64,000 bases of DNA from Gp1-AA145 sp963757135 (lineage in GTDB: Bacteria; Acidobacteriota; Terriglobia; Terriglobales; Acidobacteriaceae): contig CAVWQE010000004.1 in NCBI GenBank assembly GCA_963757135.1, forward strand, positions 372,001 through 436,000, given 5' to 3'. The position numbers and the translations under genes are program-made. The stretch's first letter is position 1; each line of letters begins with the position of its first letter. Of the stretch, positions 26,272 to 35,475 are shown piece by piece. The notes below the pieces were generated by a model. That model ran no database searches. It saw only the letters and a list, made by a program, of their open reading frames with translations, and was not told the origin of the DNA.

Positions 26272-26991
26272 TCAGATTTCCATGCCCACGTGGCAGATCC
26301 TGCCGGCGATGTAATCCTGCGCGCTCTTGCCATCTTCGAGGGGCAGCACCTGTACCGGATAAGTTTGATTTTGCGGGCGTAGTACCAGGTTGTGCCCAGA
26401 CACTTCAACGTAACGCAGTTTGCAGGCGTCATTGATTTGCACGGCGTAGATGTTCATTTCGCCGCGGCGATATGGCATCAGCGAGTTATAGTGGCGGTCT
26501 AGCAGGACAATTGCGCCTGGCAAGATGCGTGGATACATGGCCATGCTGTCACTATCCGCCTTCAGGGCAACAAAGCGTTCCCAGTCCCGGCGTTTGCCGT
26601 GCACGTCCGGGCGCAGCTTGCGCAGAAAGCTTCGCTTGAATTTCTGGATCTCCCGAACGTTCATGCTCATGACGAGCGGCTGAGCGATTGCAATTTCCCC
26701 ATCGACCATCACAACATTTTCAAATTCATCGTCGCTCGGGGGCGGAATGCTGGAGCGCTTGTTGACTTCGTCGGGATCAAGCAGGTCAAGCACGGACAAG
26801 CGCTGAACGTTGAGGACCCGGTCCATGCCCGGTATGCTCAGGCTGCGCTTGCGGTTCAAAAAATTGGAAATATGTGCCTGGCGAAACCCTGTCTGCTCAG
26901 CCAGCCGCAGCCCGGTGAGTTCGCCCGCGGTAATTCTTTGCTGTAAGGTCTTGCGCAAATTTTCCTGCAGACTCTTGAATTTCAACTCCAA
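26272..26991 (-). CDS. phage-type repressor: HTH plus S24 (LexA/CI) peptidase domain
   Basis: 239 residues. Residues about 8-65 form an XRE-type helix-turn-helix (GLRLAEQTGFRQAHISNFLNRKRSLSI). Residues about 140-239 form the S24 domain with Ser149 (KADSDSM) and Lys191 (DACKLRYVE) as the catalytic pair. Proteins of this build repress phage or SOS genes and can self-cleave. The start is TTG 26989-26991 with GAGGGGC upstream. It is divergent from the small-gene cluster at 27248 onwards, as a phage repressor would be. Confidence 0.88.
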   Translation of the reverse strand: MELKFKSLQENLRKTLQQRITAGELTGLRLAEQTGFRQAHISNFLNRKRSLSIPGMDRVLNVQRLSVLDLLDPDEVNKRSSIPPPSDDEFENVVMVDGEIAIAQPLVMSMNVREIQKFKRSFLRKLRPDVHGKRRDWERFVALKADSDSMAMYPRILPGAIVLLDRHYNSLMPYRRGEMNIYAVQINDACKLRYVEVSGHNLVLRPQNQTYPVQVLPLEDGKSAQDYIAGRICHVGMEI

Positions 26992-27247
26992 CGCCCCTCA
27001 CTATAGCCTGTGGCTATTTGCATACTGCATCTATTCTCTTCTAAGCTAGGCACGCTCTCGTTGCGAGTGGTTTTCCACAGTAAAAAATCCATTCTCGCGG
27101 CTAAAATCACGGTGCGGTCACGGTCAAACGCAGGCTTTGCAAGCACATCCACGTATTCCTTGACCATATCACATCTGGGAGCTATATACACAGTAGCGTG
27201 CTATAACTTGGATGGGTATAGCGAGGGGAGAAAGAAGACAAACCTTC

Positions 27248-27454
27248 ATGTCAACTTCGCATGGGCACGAGGAAGAAACCAGTTTTGCAGAGTTTCGTCG
27301 CAAGATCCGTGCCGCTGAAGTGCTGTCCGCATCATTAGAGCGGTTGATGACGCAAATTCAATTTAACGGCAAGGTCAGCGTGGTTGTGCAGAATGGCCGC
27401 GTGCTGAAATCCGGCTACGAGGAAGGCTATTTTCGTAACCATTCATCAACCTGA
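27248..27454 (+). CDS. small DUF2292-like protein
   Basis: 68 residues from ATG 27248; ATG 27212 would add 12. The C-terminal half, IQFNGKVSVVVQNGRVLKSGYEEGY, fits the DUF2292 (YezD-like) pattern of a short beta unit with G-x-V-x-V-V-x-x-G-R-V. Function unknown. First gene on the rightward side of the phage-like cluster, ending 55 bases before a strong terminator. Confidence 0.6.
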   Translation: MSTSHGHEEETSFAEFRRKIRAAEVLSASLERLMTQIQFNGKVSVVVQNGRVLKSGYEEGYFRNHSST

Positions 27455-27509
27455 GCTCCAGTTAACACTCGCATAACTAAATAGGCCAAACAGGTCGTCG
27501 TAACAGAAA

Positions 27510-27556
27510 CGGGCCCTGTCTCCGGAACACCCGGATACGGGCCCTTTTTATTTTTT
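27510..27556 (+). terminator. rho-independent terminator
   Basis: CGGGCCC ... TCCGG / CCGGA ... GGGCCC paired arms followed by TTTTTATTTTTTT. It ends the 27248 gene and stands just before the ribosome-binding site of the next gene. Confidence 0.8.
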
Positions 27557-27569
27557 TCGTGGAGGATCT

Positions 27570-27794
27570 ATGGAACAACTCGGCTTTGAAGCGATTGAGA
27601 TGGAGTTGAAGTATTGCGAACGCTGCGGCGGCTTATGGTTGCGGCCCACAGCCTCAGACCTGGTGTTCTGCGGCGCCTGCGCAAAAGTCATGGCGGGGCT
27701 GCTGCCTTCGTCCCGCACCAGCCTCTCGGTGATCGGAGATCGGCCGAAACCACTCTCGGAGAGCGCGTTTTGGAGTGAAGGAGGCAAAGCATGA
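27570..27794 (+). CDS. small zinc-ribbon protein of the phage-like cluster
   Basis: 74 residues. Cys pairs YCERCGG and FCGACA form a zinc ribbon near the N-terminus; the tail is disordered. Strong GGAGG six bases before ATG 27570. The stop overlaps the next start (ATGA at 27791-27794), so the two are translationally coupled. Function unknown. Confidence 0.75.
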   Translation: MEQLGFEAIEMELKYCERCGGLWLRPTASDLVFCGACAKVMAGLLPSSRTSLSVIGDRPKPLSESAFWSEGGKA

Positions 27795-28351
27795 CCGGAG
27801 ATCCTCAAACTGTTCCCGTAGTTGGCGCATTTCCCGATAGCCAGTTCCTCGTGCATCCAGCCGCTGAGGCGCCTTTCCCGTTGAACACAGATGGTGGCAA
27901 TCGGGACATGTGGCTTTATCGCGAGCGTACTGTTGCCCTGCTGAGGCGATATTCGCGGATTTCTATCGAGGTAGGCAGGCTACCCTCCATTTTGGGGCGG
28001 GAGCTCTTTCGCTCCAAAGTGACGTCGTACCGCATGTCGAGTTTCGAAGATGGAGTCATCTTCGTGCACGACGTTGAGCAGGCGCTCGATCAATTGCAAC
28101 TATTCCCGCGGCAGATCATCGCAGCGGTCTTATTCCAGGAATATACCCACGAGGAAGCTGCCGAGGTATTACATTGCGGACGCAGAACAATTACCCGCGA
28201 GTTTCCGCTGGCGGTGGACCAGATCAGCGAAATTTTTCTGGAGGGAGGGTTGCTCAACCGATTGCCGGCTTGTACGCGATCTGTGGAAAAAAGTTGTCAA
28301 GGGGGTCAAGAGGGTCAATTCCCGCTAAGTTATTGCAGCAATGCCGAATAA
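27791..28351 (+). CDS. sigma-70 region 4-like HTH regulator
   Basis: 186 residues. The central part LQLFPRQIIAAVLFQEYTHEEAAEVLHCGRRTITRE reads as a sigma region-4 helix-turn-helix, but no region 2 is present. Coupled to the preceding zinc-ribbon gene by a 4-base overlap. In phage-like clusters such proteins act as late regulators; that role is inferred. Confidence 0.68.
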   Translation: MTGDPQTVPVVGAFPDSQFLVHPAAEAPFPLNTDGGNRDMWLYRERTVALLRRYSRISIEVGRLPSILGRELFRSKVTSYRMSSFEDGVIFVHDVEQALDQLQLFPRQIIAAVLFQEYTHEEAAEVLHCGRRTITREFPLAVDQISEIFLEGGLLNRLPACTRSVEKSCQGGQEGQFPLSYCSNAE

Positions 28352-28426
28352 ATTTCTGCAAAGTTGGCGCATTTACCCTTTGCACTGTGATATTCTAAAA
28401 ACAATCAGATAAAATCCTGAACTTTA

Positions 28427-28457
28427 GAGCGCGCCCTGCGGCGCGCTCTTTGCTTTT
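28427..28457 (+). terminator. rho-independent terminator
   Basis: GAGCGCGCC (28427-28435), loop CTGC, GGCGCGCTC (28440-28448), then TTTGCTTTT. It ends the zinc-ribbon/sigma-like pair. Confidence 0.8.
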
Positions 28458-28464
28458 CCAGGTT

Positions 28465-28761
28465 ATGACTGCAAAACAGGCGGCTAGTCCGCCAGATCTT
28501 ATTGATCTCCGGCAAAGAATCACCGGTCTGGTCGCTCAAAACGCCGTGAGCATGGTTCAGTGTGCGATCGACGCGGTCCAAGAAGAAGGCCAATACCAGG
28601 CGATCAAATACCTGTTTGAGATGATCGGGCTCTACCCGGCCGCCGCCGGCAGTGAAGATGTCAAGCCGGATTCTTTGACCGAAACGCTTTTACAGCGCCT
28701 GGGCTTGGAAGGTGGAAAGCTACAAGGCCAAAACACAATTGAAGGCGAAACCCGGAAATAA
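28465..28761 (+). CDS. conserved hypothetical protein of phage-like cluster
   Basis: 98 residues from ATG 28465 (CAGGT upstream; TTG 28450 is an alternative). Helical, with PDLIDLRQRITGLVAQNAVSMVQ and YQAIKYLFEMIGLYPA. I associate this with small proteins found next to phage-derived genes in Acidobacteria. Function unknown. It ends two bases before the next open frame. Confidence 0.62.
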   Translation: MTAKQAASPPDLIDLRQRITGLVAQNAVSMVQCAIDAVQEEGQYQAIKYLFEMIGLYPAAAGSEDVKPDSLTETLLQRLGLEGGKLQGQNTIEGETRK

Positions 28762-28919
28762 ACATGCACCCACAACCGTCCCTTACAATGAAAGCAGCGC
28801 CCAAAGGCTGCGCGAAAATATTTCGCGAGGCATTACTGCGCCAGACGGGAATTCTGTCATCGAGAAACTACTTCGCCGGAAGCAATTATCTGGCCACTGA
28901 AAGACGTGAGACCCCAGGG

Positions 28920-29372
28920 ATGGACATGACATGGATTACCGCCCGGATTGCACTGGGCGGCGGAATTTGGAACCAGGAAAATATGGCGGCGGTTGCCCGC
29001 ACTGGTGTAACCCACATTATTGATATGCAGATCGAGTTCGACGACACACCGCTGGCATATCCACACGGCATCGAGGTGCTTTGGAACCCGACGGATGACG
29101 ATTTCCAGACTAAGCCTCCGGAACTGTTTCAGCGAGGCGTGGACTTCGCATTGAATGCTTTGGAGGACCTGAACGCGCGTGTGTTCGTCCACTGTGCGGC
29201 CGGCGTTCACCGCGCCGCTATGATGACGCTGGCAATCTTGTGCGCCCAGGGGTGGGAAATAGAAGACGCCATGCAGACGATTGTGGCGCGCCGTCCGGTT
29301 GTTGACTTTGCTGACGTGTATGTCGAAAGTGTTGAAAGGTTTTTGCAGCAGCAGGTGAAAGCTGCAGATTAG
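28920..29372 (+). CDS. dual-specificity protein phosphatase family protein
   Basis: 150 residues from ATG 28920. The frame extends to ATG 28764, just after the previous stop, but those 52 residues look non-homologous. The catalytic loop FVHCAAGVHRAA fits H-C-x5-R, and a general-acid Asp lies in NPTDDDF before it. WITARIALGGGIW is the usual first strand of small DSPs. Predicted to hydrolyse phosphate esters on proteins or small molecules in the cytoplasm. A phosphatase among phage-like genes is unusual and may be cargo. Confidence 0.82.
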   Translation: MDMTWITARIALGGGIWNQENMAAVARTGVTHIIDMQIEFDDTPLAYPHGIEVLWNPTDDDFQTKPPELFQRGVDFALNALEDLNARVFVHCAAGVHRAAMMTLAILCAQGWEIEDAMQTIVARRPVVDFADVYVESVERFLQQQVKAAD

Positions 29373-29417
29373 CGCATTCCGGTGTTTTCAGCTCTAGATT
29401 CAAACCACGGAGGAAGT

Positions 29418-31111
29418 ATGTCGCACGCAGGCCGCCGCAAATGGCGGCTTTTTTCTTTGGCGCTCCTTTGCGGGTTCGGGGTGGGTCCTGCTCACGCGCA
29501 GACCGTAACTTTGACGACCGTGAGTGACATTGGTACCGGGCCGACGGCAACCCAGCCTCGGGTACGCTCCTGATCTCCTGGCCAGCATTCGTGACCGCGG
29601 ACGGACACGCGGTTGCGGCCGGAAACAAGAGCGTGATTCTCGGCGCAGGAGGGACGTTCAGCGCGCAGTTGGCGCCGAACTTGGGAGCCACTCCTGCCGG
29701 CGTGGTTTACACGGTGGTTTACCAACTAAGCGACGCGACGGTAAAAACCGAAAATTGGTCAGTAGGAACAACTTCGCCTGAAACGATAGCGCAAGTGCGC
29801 GCAGTTCTTGGCACCTCGACGGCATCCGGACAGCTTGCCACAGAGCAGTTTGTGAATTCGGCTCTCGCCAACGTCGTGCATTTGACTGGCACCGAAACTA
29901 TCACCGGCGCCAAGCAGTTTACGGTTGCGCCGACGGTGCCGACGCCCACGCAATCCGGGCAGGCAGTCACCAAGGCCTACGTCGATGCGTCAGTTGCAAA
30001 CGTTGGAAGCGGCAATTTCGTAAGCAAAGCCGGCGACACCATGAGCGGCCCGCTTACTCTGCCGGCAGATCCGGCTTCGCAGAATCAGGCTTCAACCAAA
30101 CATTACGTTGATATCAGCAGCGCGTCGAAGGCCGACCTTATAAGCGGAATTGTTCCAGTCACAGAACTCGGCAGCGGCACAGCGAATAACGCTGCGTGTT
30201 TGCGCGGCGACTCCACATGGGCCGCCTGCGGCGCGGGCACAGGACTTACCCCCGGGATGCAGGCCATCAAGTACGCAACCGATTTCACTTGGACGCTCAC
30301 TAACAGCGCAGACTTGAGCACGCCTGGACCCAAGACGATCTCACTCACTTCGTGTGCGCCGGGTGTGACCGGCACCGAGCCGAAATATTATGTCTACGTC
30401 GCAGGGACGGGAACGGCGGAAGCGGCGCTGGTCACCGGCGGAACGTGCGCCGGGAATAGTCAGCCGGGAACTTTACAGTTCACCACCGTTAACCCACATT
30501 CGGCGGGTTACACCGTGGCCAGCGCATCCGGTGGATTGCAAGAGGCCATTATCGCGGCTCGTATTACGCCGACCAATCCCACAACTGCCTCGCAGTCGGG
30601 CAAGGTGATCGTTACTCCGGGAGAACTGAAGGTATTCGCGCGAGTTTCTATTCGCGCATCGAACATGACTGTCGATTTTTCCGGATCGATCATTGAATGC
30701 TGGGTCGCGGACACCTGCATCTTTGCCGGCGATACATCCAACTCGAACTTGTTCAGCGACATCACGCTGATGAATCCTCGCGGCCGACCGGCCGTAGTGG
30801 GCGGACAGTTTCCATTTATCGAAACCAACGCGCAGAAGACCCGAATTCTGAATGTGGACATGCGGGCTGGAAACACCGGTGCAACCTTCGGCACCTATGT
30901 ACAAGTAGATGACGACCAGTCATTTCTGCTCGATGGTCTCGATACAACTCTCGGTAGCGTTCTTGAGTGTGACAGCACGGCCTGCAATCCTGCGGTTTAT
31001 GCACCCGGCCCGTTCAATGTCTTTTCGGCAGTTGGATGGCTCAAGCATTTGAATATTTCGCTGCAGTGCCGCGGGAACGGCGTTGATTGGGAGAGCGGCA
31101 ATCCATTTTGA
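29418..31111 (+). pseudogene. phage tail-fibre-like exported protein, split by a -1 frameshift
   Basis: ATG 29418 begins MSHAGRRKWRLFSLALLCGFGVGPAHAQTVTLTTVSDI, a signal peptide and first strand, then runs into a stop. The natural continuation YRADGNPASGTLLISWPAF lies in another frame from TAC 29534 and stays open to 31111. Two bases (29532-29533) stand where one codon is expected, so one base is missing. The body has repeats typical of tail fibres (HLTGTETITGAKQF; AGDTMSGPLTLPADPASQNQASTKHYVD) and a beta-helix-like C-terminal part. It could be a real inactivation, a sequencing error or slippage. Total about 564 residues if joined. Confidence 0.78.
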
Positions 31112-31141
31112 GACCTTGTGACTCCGACTACACATCCCTCT

Positions 31142-31429
31142 ATGTCCAGAACTGACGATCACATTCACGAATCAACGCAACGACTGGTGGTCCGCGTCAC
31201 CGACAACGACTTTCAACGCGAGGTGCTGGAGAAGCTCGGCCGGCTTGAAGTGAAGATGGACATGCTCGTCGGCGGATCGCAGCCGGGGAGGATGAATCTT
31301 GCCGAAGAAAGAATCAGGCAGCTAGAGCGCAACGATATCCGCCGGAGTGTCTATGACCGGATGGTCAACGCGATAATTACAACCGCCATCAGTGCGTTGA
31401 TCACCATATATGGACGATCGTGGAAGTAG
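31142..31429 (+). CDS. small XhlA-like membrane-associated protein
   Basis: 95 residues from ATG 31142; GTG 31118 is possible. A helical stretch (FQREVLEKLGRLEVKMDMLVGG), then NLAEERIRQLERNDIRRSVYDR and a C-terminal hydrophobic segment AIITTAISALITIYGRSWK. A coiled coil followed by one membrane helix is the plan of XhlA-type hemolysin/holin accessory proteins of phages. It follows the tail-fibre-like gene by 30 bases and fits a phage origin. Confidence 0.6.
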   Translation: MSRTDDHIHESTQRLVVRVTDNDFQREVLEKLGRLEVKMDMLVGGSQPGRMNLAEERIRQLERNDIRRSVYDRMVNAIITTAISALITIYGRSWK

Positions 31430-31450
31430 TGTTCGACTGACGATCTTAAT

Positions 31451-32734
31451 TCAGCCCGCAATTGATCGCAGCTCTCCCAGCGCGCGCTCGACTTCCTGTT
31501 CGGTGTTGTAGTGCACGAAGCCGATGCGAAGGAATCCGCCGTCTTTTTCTACGTTCAGGCGCTCGGTCAGATTCAGGGCGTAATAGTTGCCGTCCCAGGT
31601 GAAGATGCCGCGCTCGCCCAGGCGCGTCGCCAGTTCGAGCGGAGTATGGCCGTCGATCCTGACGGCAAAAGTCGGACAGCGTGAGTCGAGGCGCAAGGGA
31701 TCGTTAATTCCGTAAAGACGCAGGCCGGGAATTTGGACTAGCCCACGCAACATGCGCTCAGACAAATTTCGTTCATGGGCGCGAATGGCGTAATAAGCCG
31801 ACTGCAATGCCTCGCGCCGATTAATTCCCCGCCCCTGCTCTGCGCCTAAGCTGTGAAGGCCAAGCTCAGACAGATATTCCACGCAGGCGGTAATTCCGGC
31901 GATGGATTCGTGATTCAACGTTCCCCATTCCCAGCGCTGCGGAACGGCGTTGGTGTTGGCGCGGAGTTTGTAAGGTGTGAAGCGCGCCAAGTGCTCACGC
32001 TTTCCGTAAAGCACTCCCATGTGCGGACCGAAAAATTTATACGTCGAGCAGGCGAGAAAATCGCAGTCCAGTTCCCGGACATCGATTGGCCCATGTGGCG
32101 CGTAATGCACGGCGTCAATATAAGCGAGGGCGCCGGCGTCATGTGCCAGCCGAACAACTGTCTTTACGTCATTGATCGTGCCGACCGCATTCGAGGCGTA
32201 TCCGACGGCAACGACGCGCGTGCGCGAATTGATCTTCGCCGCCAGATCCTCGAGATCGAGCGTGCAGTCTTCTTCGCGGATATCGGCTAATTGGATCTTC
32301 ACGCCGCGCTCTTCCAGCGCGCGCCAGGGTGAGACATTCGCGTCGTGGTCGAGGTGCGTGAGCAGAATTTCGTCGCCGGGGCCGAGTTCGCGTCCGATGG
32401 CTCGGCTCATCGCAAACGTCAGCGTGGTCATGTTCGGGCCGAACACGATTTCGTCAGCATCGCAGCCGAGGAAGTCAGCCATAGCCGAGCGCGCCCCGGA
32501 AAGCATCTGATCGGTGTTGCGGCTGGCCTGGTAAGCCCCGCACGTATTTGCGTTGTTGCTGCTGAGATATTCCGAGATCGCGTTTACCACGCGCAGCGGG
32601 ACCTGCGTTCCGCCGGGCCCGTCGAGAAAGGCCGCGGGATATCCGTTCACCTGCTGTGAAAGCGCGGGAAACTGCGATCGCACCCAGGTGAGATCAATAG
32701 ACGGCTCGACTGCATGTAGATCGAGTGTAGGCAT
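31451..32734 (-). CDS. cysteine desulfurase-like class V aminotransferase
   Basis: 427 residues. PLP-dependent fold type I enzyme. Motifs: LDGPGGTQVPLRV at the N-terminus, HLDHDANVSPWRAL (His stacking on PLP), AYIDAVHYAPHG with the Asp that holds the pyridine nitrogen, and the PLP Lys in CSTYKFFGPHMGVLYGK. It fits the cysteine-desulfurase-like subfamily named after VC1184 rather than IscS/SufS, and the typical Cys loop of desulfurases is not evident, so the substrate is uncertain. Convergent with the phage-like cluster. Confidence 0.88.
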   Translation of the reverse strand: MPTLDLHAVEPSIDLTWVRSQFPALSQQVNGYPAAFLDGPGGTQVPLRVVNAISEYLSSNNANTCGAYQASRNTDQMLSGARSAMADFLGCDADEIVFGPNMTTLTFAMSRAIGRELGPGDEILLTHLDHDANVSPWRALEERGVKIQLADIREEDCTLDLEDLAAKINSRTRVVAVGYASNAVGTINDVKTVVRLAHDAGALAYIDAVHYAPHGPIDVRELDCDFLACSTYKFFGPHMGVLYGKREHLARFTPYKLRANTNAVPQRWEWGTLNHESIAGITACVEYLSELGLHSLGAEQGRGINRREALQSAYYAIRAHERNLSERMLRGLVQIPGLRLYGINDPLRLDSRCPTFAVRIDGHTPLELATRLGERGIFTWDGNYYALNLTERLNVEKDGGFLRIGFVHYNTEQEVERALGELRSIAG

Positions 32735-32765
32735 TATCGATGAAACTTAATGACCGTGGGCAGGC

Positions 32766-33164
32766 TCAGCCCATGGTGGTTGTATGTTCAGGCTGAATCT
32801 TGAAAATGACGCGCTGCTCAGTGGCCGAGCGGTAAGGATATTTGTCCGCACCGAGATATTTTTTCGCCATCTTGTCGATATGGGCGTCGGCGCCGTTTTC
32901 GGTGATCTCGACTACGCGGCCACGAATTTCCATATACCGATAAGGATTATCAGGATCAATGATGGCGAGGGCGACGCGCGGGTCGCGGCGCATGTTCTTG
33001 TCCTTCTGGCGAGCTTTGGCAGTGTTGACAAGCACGAGGTCGCCTTCGAGATCACACCACACGGGCGTCACCTGCGGACGGCCGTCGGGCATCAGCGTGG
33101 CCAGGCTGGCAAACGCACGCTTGGTGAAAAGATCGCGGTATTTATCGGGGATGGCCTGCGACAT
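32766..33164 (-). CDS. pyridoxamine 5'-phosphate oxidase-family (PPOX) protein
   Basis: 132 residues. Split-barrel flavin/F420-binding fold: ASLATLMPDGRPQVTPVWCD, LVLVNTAKARQKDKNMRRDPRVAL, YMEIRGRVVEI. This fits the PPOX class of F420-dependent or FMN-binding oxidoreductases (TIGR03618-like). The cofactor cannot be told from sequence. The same strand as the aminotransferase, 31 bases upstream of it, suggests a two-gene unit. GAGGAA lies before ATG 33162-33164. Confidence 0.87.
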   Translation of the reverse strand: MSQAIPDKYRDLFTKRAFASLATLMPDGRPQVTPVWCDLEGDLVLVNTAKARQKDKNMRRDPRVALAIIDPDNPYRYMEIRGRVVEITENGADAHIDKMAKKYLGADKYPYRSATEQRVIFKIQPEHTTTMG

Positions 33165-33238
33165 TGAGTTCCTCCTTAACAGCTCAGCGGGCTAATTATA
33201 GACGCTTGTCTGTGGCATGGCGGTCGGACGTGGCCGGC

Positions 33239-34342
33239 CTATTCATAGGCCAAGGCGTCAATCGGGTCCTTCTGTGCGGCCTTGAACGCGGGGTAAACAG
33301 CGCCCGCAAGCGCGCCGATGATGGCAATGATGGTCGCTTGAATTACCCAATGAAGACTGATCTCTACGGGCAAAGTTGGGAATCGGTGGTGGATGCTGCT
33401 GCTGGCGATGAGGCTGATTGCGATCCCGACGATAATGCCGCCAATGGCCAGCAGCGCGGTTTCGCGCAGAATCACATTCACGATGTAAAGCTTTGACGCG
33501 CCCAGGGACTTGAGAATTCCGATCTCGCGGGTGCGCTCCATAACCGCGGTGTACATTGCCTGAAAAATCACTATGACACCAATGGTCAGCGAAATGCCGA
33601 TCACGACATCGATGAAAGTCGAAAACATGGGGATATTGTCCGGCGTCAGCGTGGAGAGATATTCACGCATCGAATGGACGCCGTAGGTCTGCATATTAGG
33701 AACGTTCCTGATCTCCCTCACGACTGTTTCGGCGTCGGCTGGATCATCAGCCTTGATGTAAAAGACCGATGTTCTCCCGGGCGCGCCGTTCAGTTCCTGC
33801 AGCGTCGCGAGCGGCAGAAAAAGCCGGGCACCCTTACCGTGAGCTACGATTCCCGAGATGCGAAACGTGTGATTTAGCAGATACACGTCGTCGCCGATTT
33901 GCGAGTGATGGGTACCGGCGTAGATGTCGTCCACAATGATGTCATTTGGACCCTGAAACGCTCCACCTTTTGTATAGGTGAAGGGCCGCATTGCTTCAAA
34001 GCTGGGCACGTCGATGCCGTAAAGAGTTTGCAATGACCCGGCCGTCGAGATCTGCATGAGGACAGGCGACACTACGGTTACATGCGGCAACTTGGCGATG
34101 AGGTCACCGATTTTGACCGGCATAGGTGCGCCCGTGACGCCAACAAGATTGGACGATCCCGGCGGAAGGACAATGACGTCGGCTCCAATACCTGCCTGAC
34201 GATCGCGTGTGCTGTTCAGTTGCCCCAGGCAAAAACCAACGATCAGCAGAATCAGGGTTACTTCGAGCGCGACTGCGACAATGCTGATCGCCGACCGCAA
34301 GGGCCGGTGCGTCAGGTTGGAGACGATCATTTTGTTCATCAT
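33239..34342 (-). CDS. ABC transporter permease, FtsX/MacB type
   Basis: 367 residues with the MacB layout: one N-terminal helix (about 14-38), a large periplasmic domain, then three C-terminal helices (VVIGISLTIGVIVIFQAMY; ETALLAIGGIIVGIAISLIA; WVIQATIIAIIGALAGAVYPAF) and the end motif A-x-x-DPIDALAYE, which contacts the ATPase. ERTREIGILKSLGAS is the coupling segment. No ATP-binding subunit is adjacent, so it must pair with one elsewhere. Confidence 0.9.
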   Translation of the reverse strand: MMNKMIVSNLTHRPLRSAISIVAVALEVTLILLIVGFCLGQLNSTRDRQAGIGADVIVLPPGSSNLVGVTGAPMPVKIGDLIAKLPHVTVVSPVLMQISTAGSLQTLYGIDVPSFEAMRPFTYTKGGAFQGPNDIIVDDIYAGTHHSQIGDDVYLLNHTFRISGIVAHGKGARLFLPLATLQELNGAPGRTSVFYIKADDPADAETVVREIRNVPNMQTYGVHSMREYLSTLTPDNIPMFSTFIDVVIGISLTIGVIVIFQAMYTAVMERTREIGILKSLGASKLYIVNVILRETALLAIGGIIVGIAISLIASSSIHHRFPTLPVEISLHWVIQATIIAIIGALAGAVYPAFKAAQKDPIDALAYE

Positions 34343-34348
34343 AGATAA

Positions 34349-34500
34349 GCTCTTAGCTGCTAGCTCTTAGCTATCAGCTCTGCGTGGCGCGCCGCATTAC
34401 TAAAACCTAAGAATGTCAACCCGGAAAAACGCTTCAAACGTTGAGGCTTTCCCGAGACAAGTTAAAAAGCTAGCAGGTGAGAGCTGAAAGCTCAATGGCT
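34349..34500. repeat. long imperfect inverted repeat built from AGCT words
   Basis: Left arm (34349-34382) repeats AGCTCTTAGCT-type words; right arm (34466-34500) carries AGAGCTGAAAGCTC and related words in reverse complement. AGCTATCAGCTCT (34369-34381) pairs with AGAGCTGAAAGCT (34480-34492). It lies between the permease and lipoprotein genes and runs into the lipoprotein's last codons. Confidence 0.5.
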
Positions 34501-35415
34501 ACCGCCATTGTTGCCATTGCCGCGCGGCGATGAACTGCCGAGGTGAATGACCGTTGCTCCCGCCGGTTGGTCGAGCACGAACTTGTCGTCGGTGAGCGGC
34601 AGGTTCATGTCCATTTTCACGATATTCAAAGTGATATCGTATTCTTCCTCTGGCCGCCTGATTTCGATATGGGAAGGAAACAATACGCCGTTGTAGTCCT
34701 GATATTTGCTGTAACGCGCGTCGGTGACGAGGGTTCCGGTCTGATCGTAGATAAGCTGTCTGTCAGGTAAAAGATCGACGCGACTGAACACGATTTTTCG
34801 CGCCAGCCAATGTTCGTCGCCCTGGCTGCGAACAATATCGAGCACATAATCAGGCTGCTCATACTTGCGGCCCTTATCACCGGTCATAATTTCGGTCGAA
34901 TCTTCAAGCATCGCAAATTCGTTCTCAAGATCGATGGCACGCAGCAGCAACGCGTCATAAATTGCCTGAGGGCGCAGATTTTCGAGCGGCTGTTGCGGAT
35001 TGGGGGTTGAGAGCTGATTATCTCCGACAATGAAACGGTTCTTGGTCGGTATCCAGACCTTGAACTGCTGCCCGTCGCTGACCATGTCGAAGGCGCGGTT
35101 GCGCACGATGGGTAGCAATCCAATCATGCGGAGCATGGCGGGCTTGCGGGCGAGTACGTATCCACGAATTTCCTGGTATTCGGTGACTTTACCTTTTTTG
35201 GCGCCGCCCACGGAGGTGGCAATGTCCACGGTGGCTTGCATGCTTTGAATCTTGGCCGCCTGCGAATTTACAAAGTCGATCAACTGCTGTTTGCTGGCGG
35301 ACTTCAGGACGGAGATGGGAAAGGGCTGTTCGACCTTGTGAGTACGGAACAGACACCCGCCGAGAGGAAACGCGGCCAGAAAGACGAGGGCAAGCTTGCG
35401 GAAATTCAATAACAT
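34492..35415 (-). CDS. outer-membrane-type lipoprotein of unknown function (LolA/DUF4292-like)
   Basis: 307 residues. Signal peptide with lipobox FPLGGC, so the mature N-terminus is a lipidated Cys. A helical lead (SKQQLIDFVNSQAAKIQSMQATVDI) precedes an antiparallel beta region (MLRMIGLLPIVRNRAFDMVSDGQQFKVWIPTKNRFIVG), resembling LolA/LolB-fold and DUF4292 lipoproteins. It may act in lipoprotein or lipid handling. The C-terminus is a Gly/Asn/Ser-rich tail. Same strand as mltG, 60 bases downstream of it. Confidence 0.8.
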   Translation of the reverse strand: MLLNFRKLALVFLAAFPLGGCLFRTHKVEQPFPISVLKSASKQQLIDFVNSQAAKIQSMQATVDIATSVGGAKKGKVTEYQEIRGYVLARKPAMLRMIGLLPIVRNRAFDMVSDGQQFKVWIPTKNRFIVGDNQLSTPNPQQPLENLRPQAIYDALLLRAIDLENEFAMLEDSTEIMTGDKGRKYEQPDYVLDIVRSQGDEHWLARKIVFSRVDLLPDRQLIYDQTGTLVTDARYSKYQDYNGVLFPSHIEIRRPEEEYDITLNIVKMDMNLPLTDDKFVLDQPAGATVIHLGSSSPRGNGNNGGSH

Positions 35416-35475
35416 TCGGCTTCGTGATAGATGTTCTAAAAGTATATAAGGACTCGGATTTAGGATACCGCCTGG

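Noticed and set aside
27191..27250. Phage attachment site or tRNA near the S24 repressor
   Set aside because: No tRNA and no direct repeat pair bounding 26.2-31.5 kb could be found by eye.
27010..27318. 102-codon frame across the repressor promoter region
   Set aside because: Overlaps the better-supported small DUF2292-like gene in another frame and has no homology signal.
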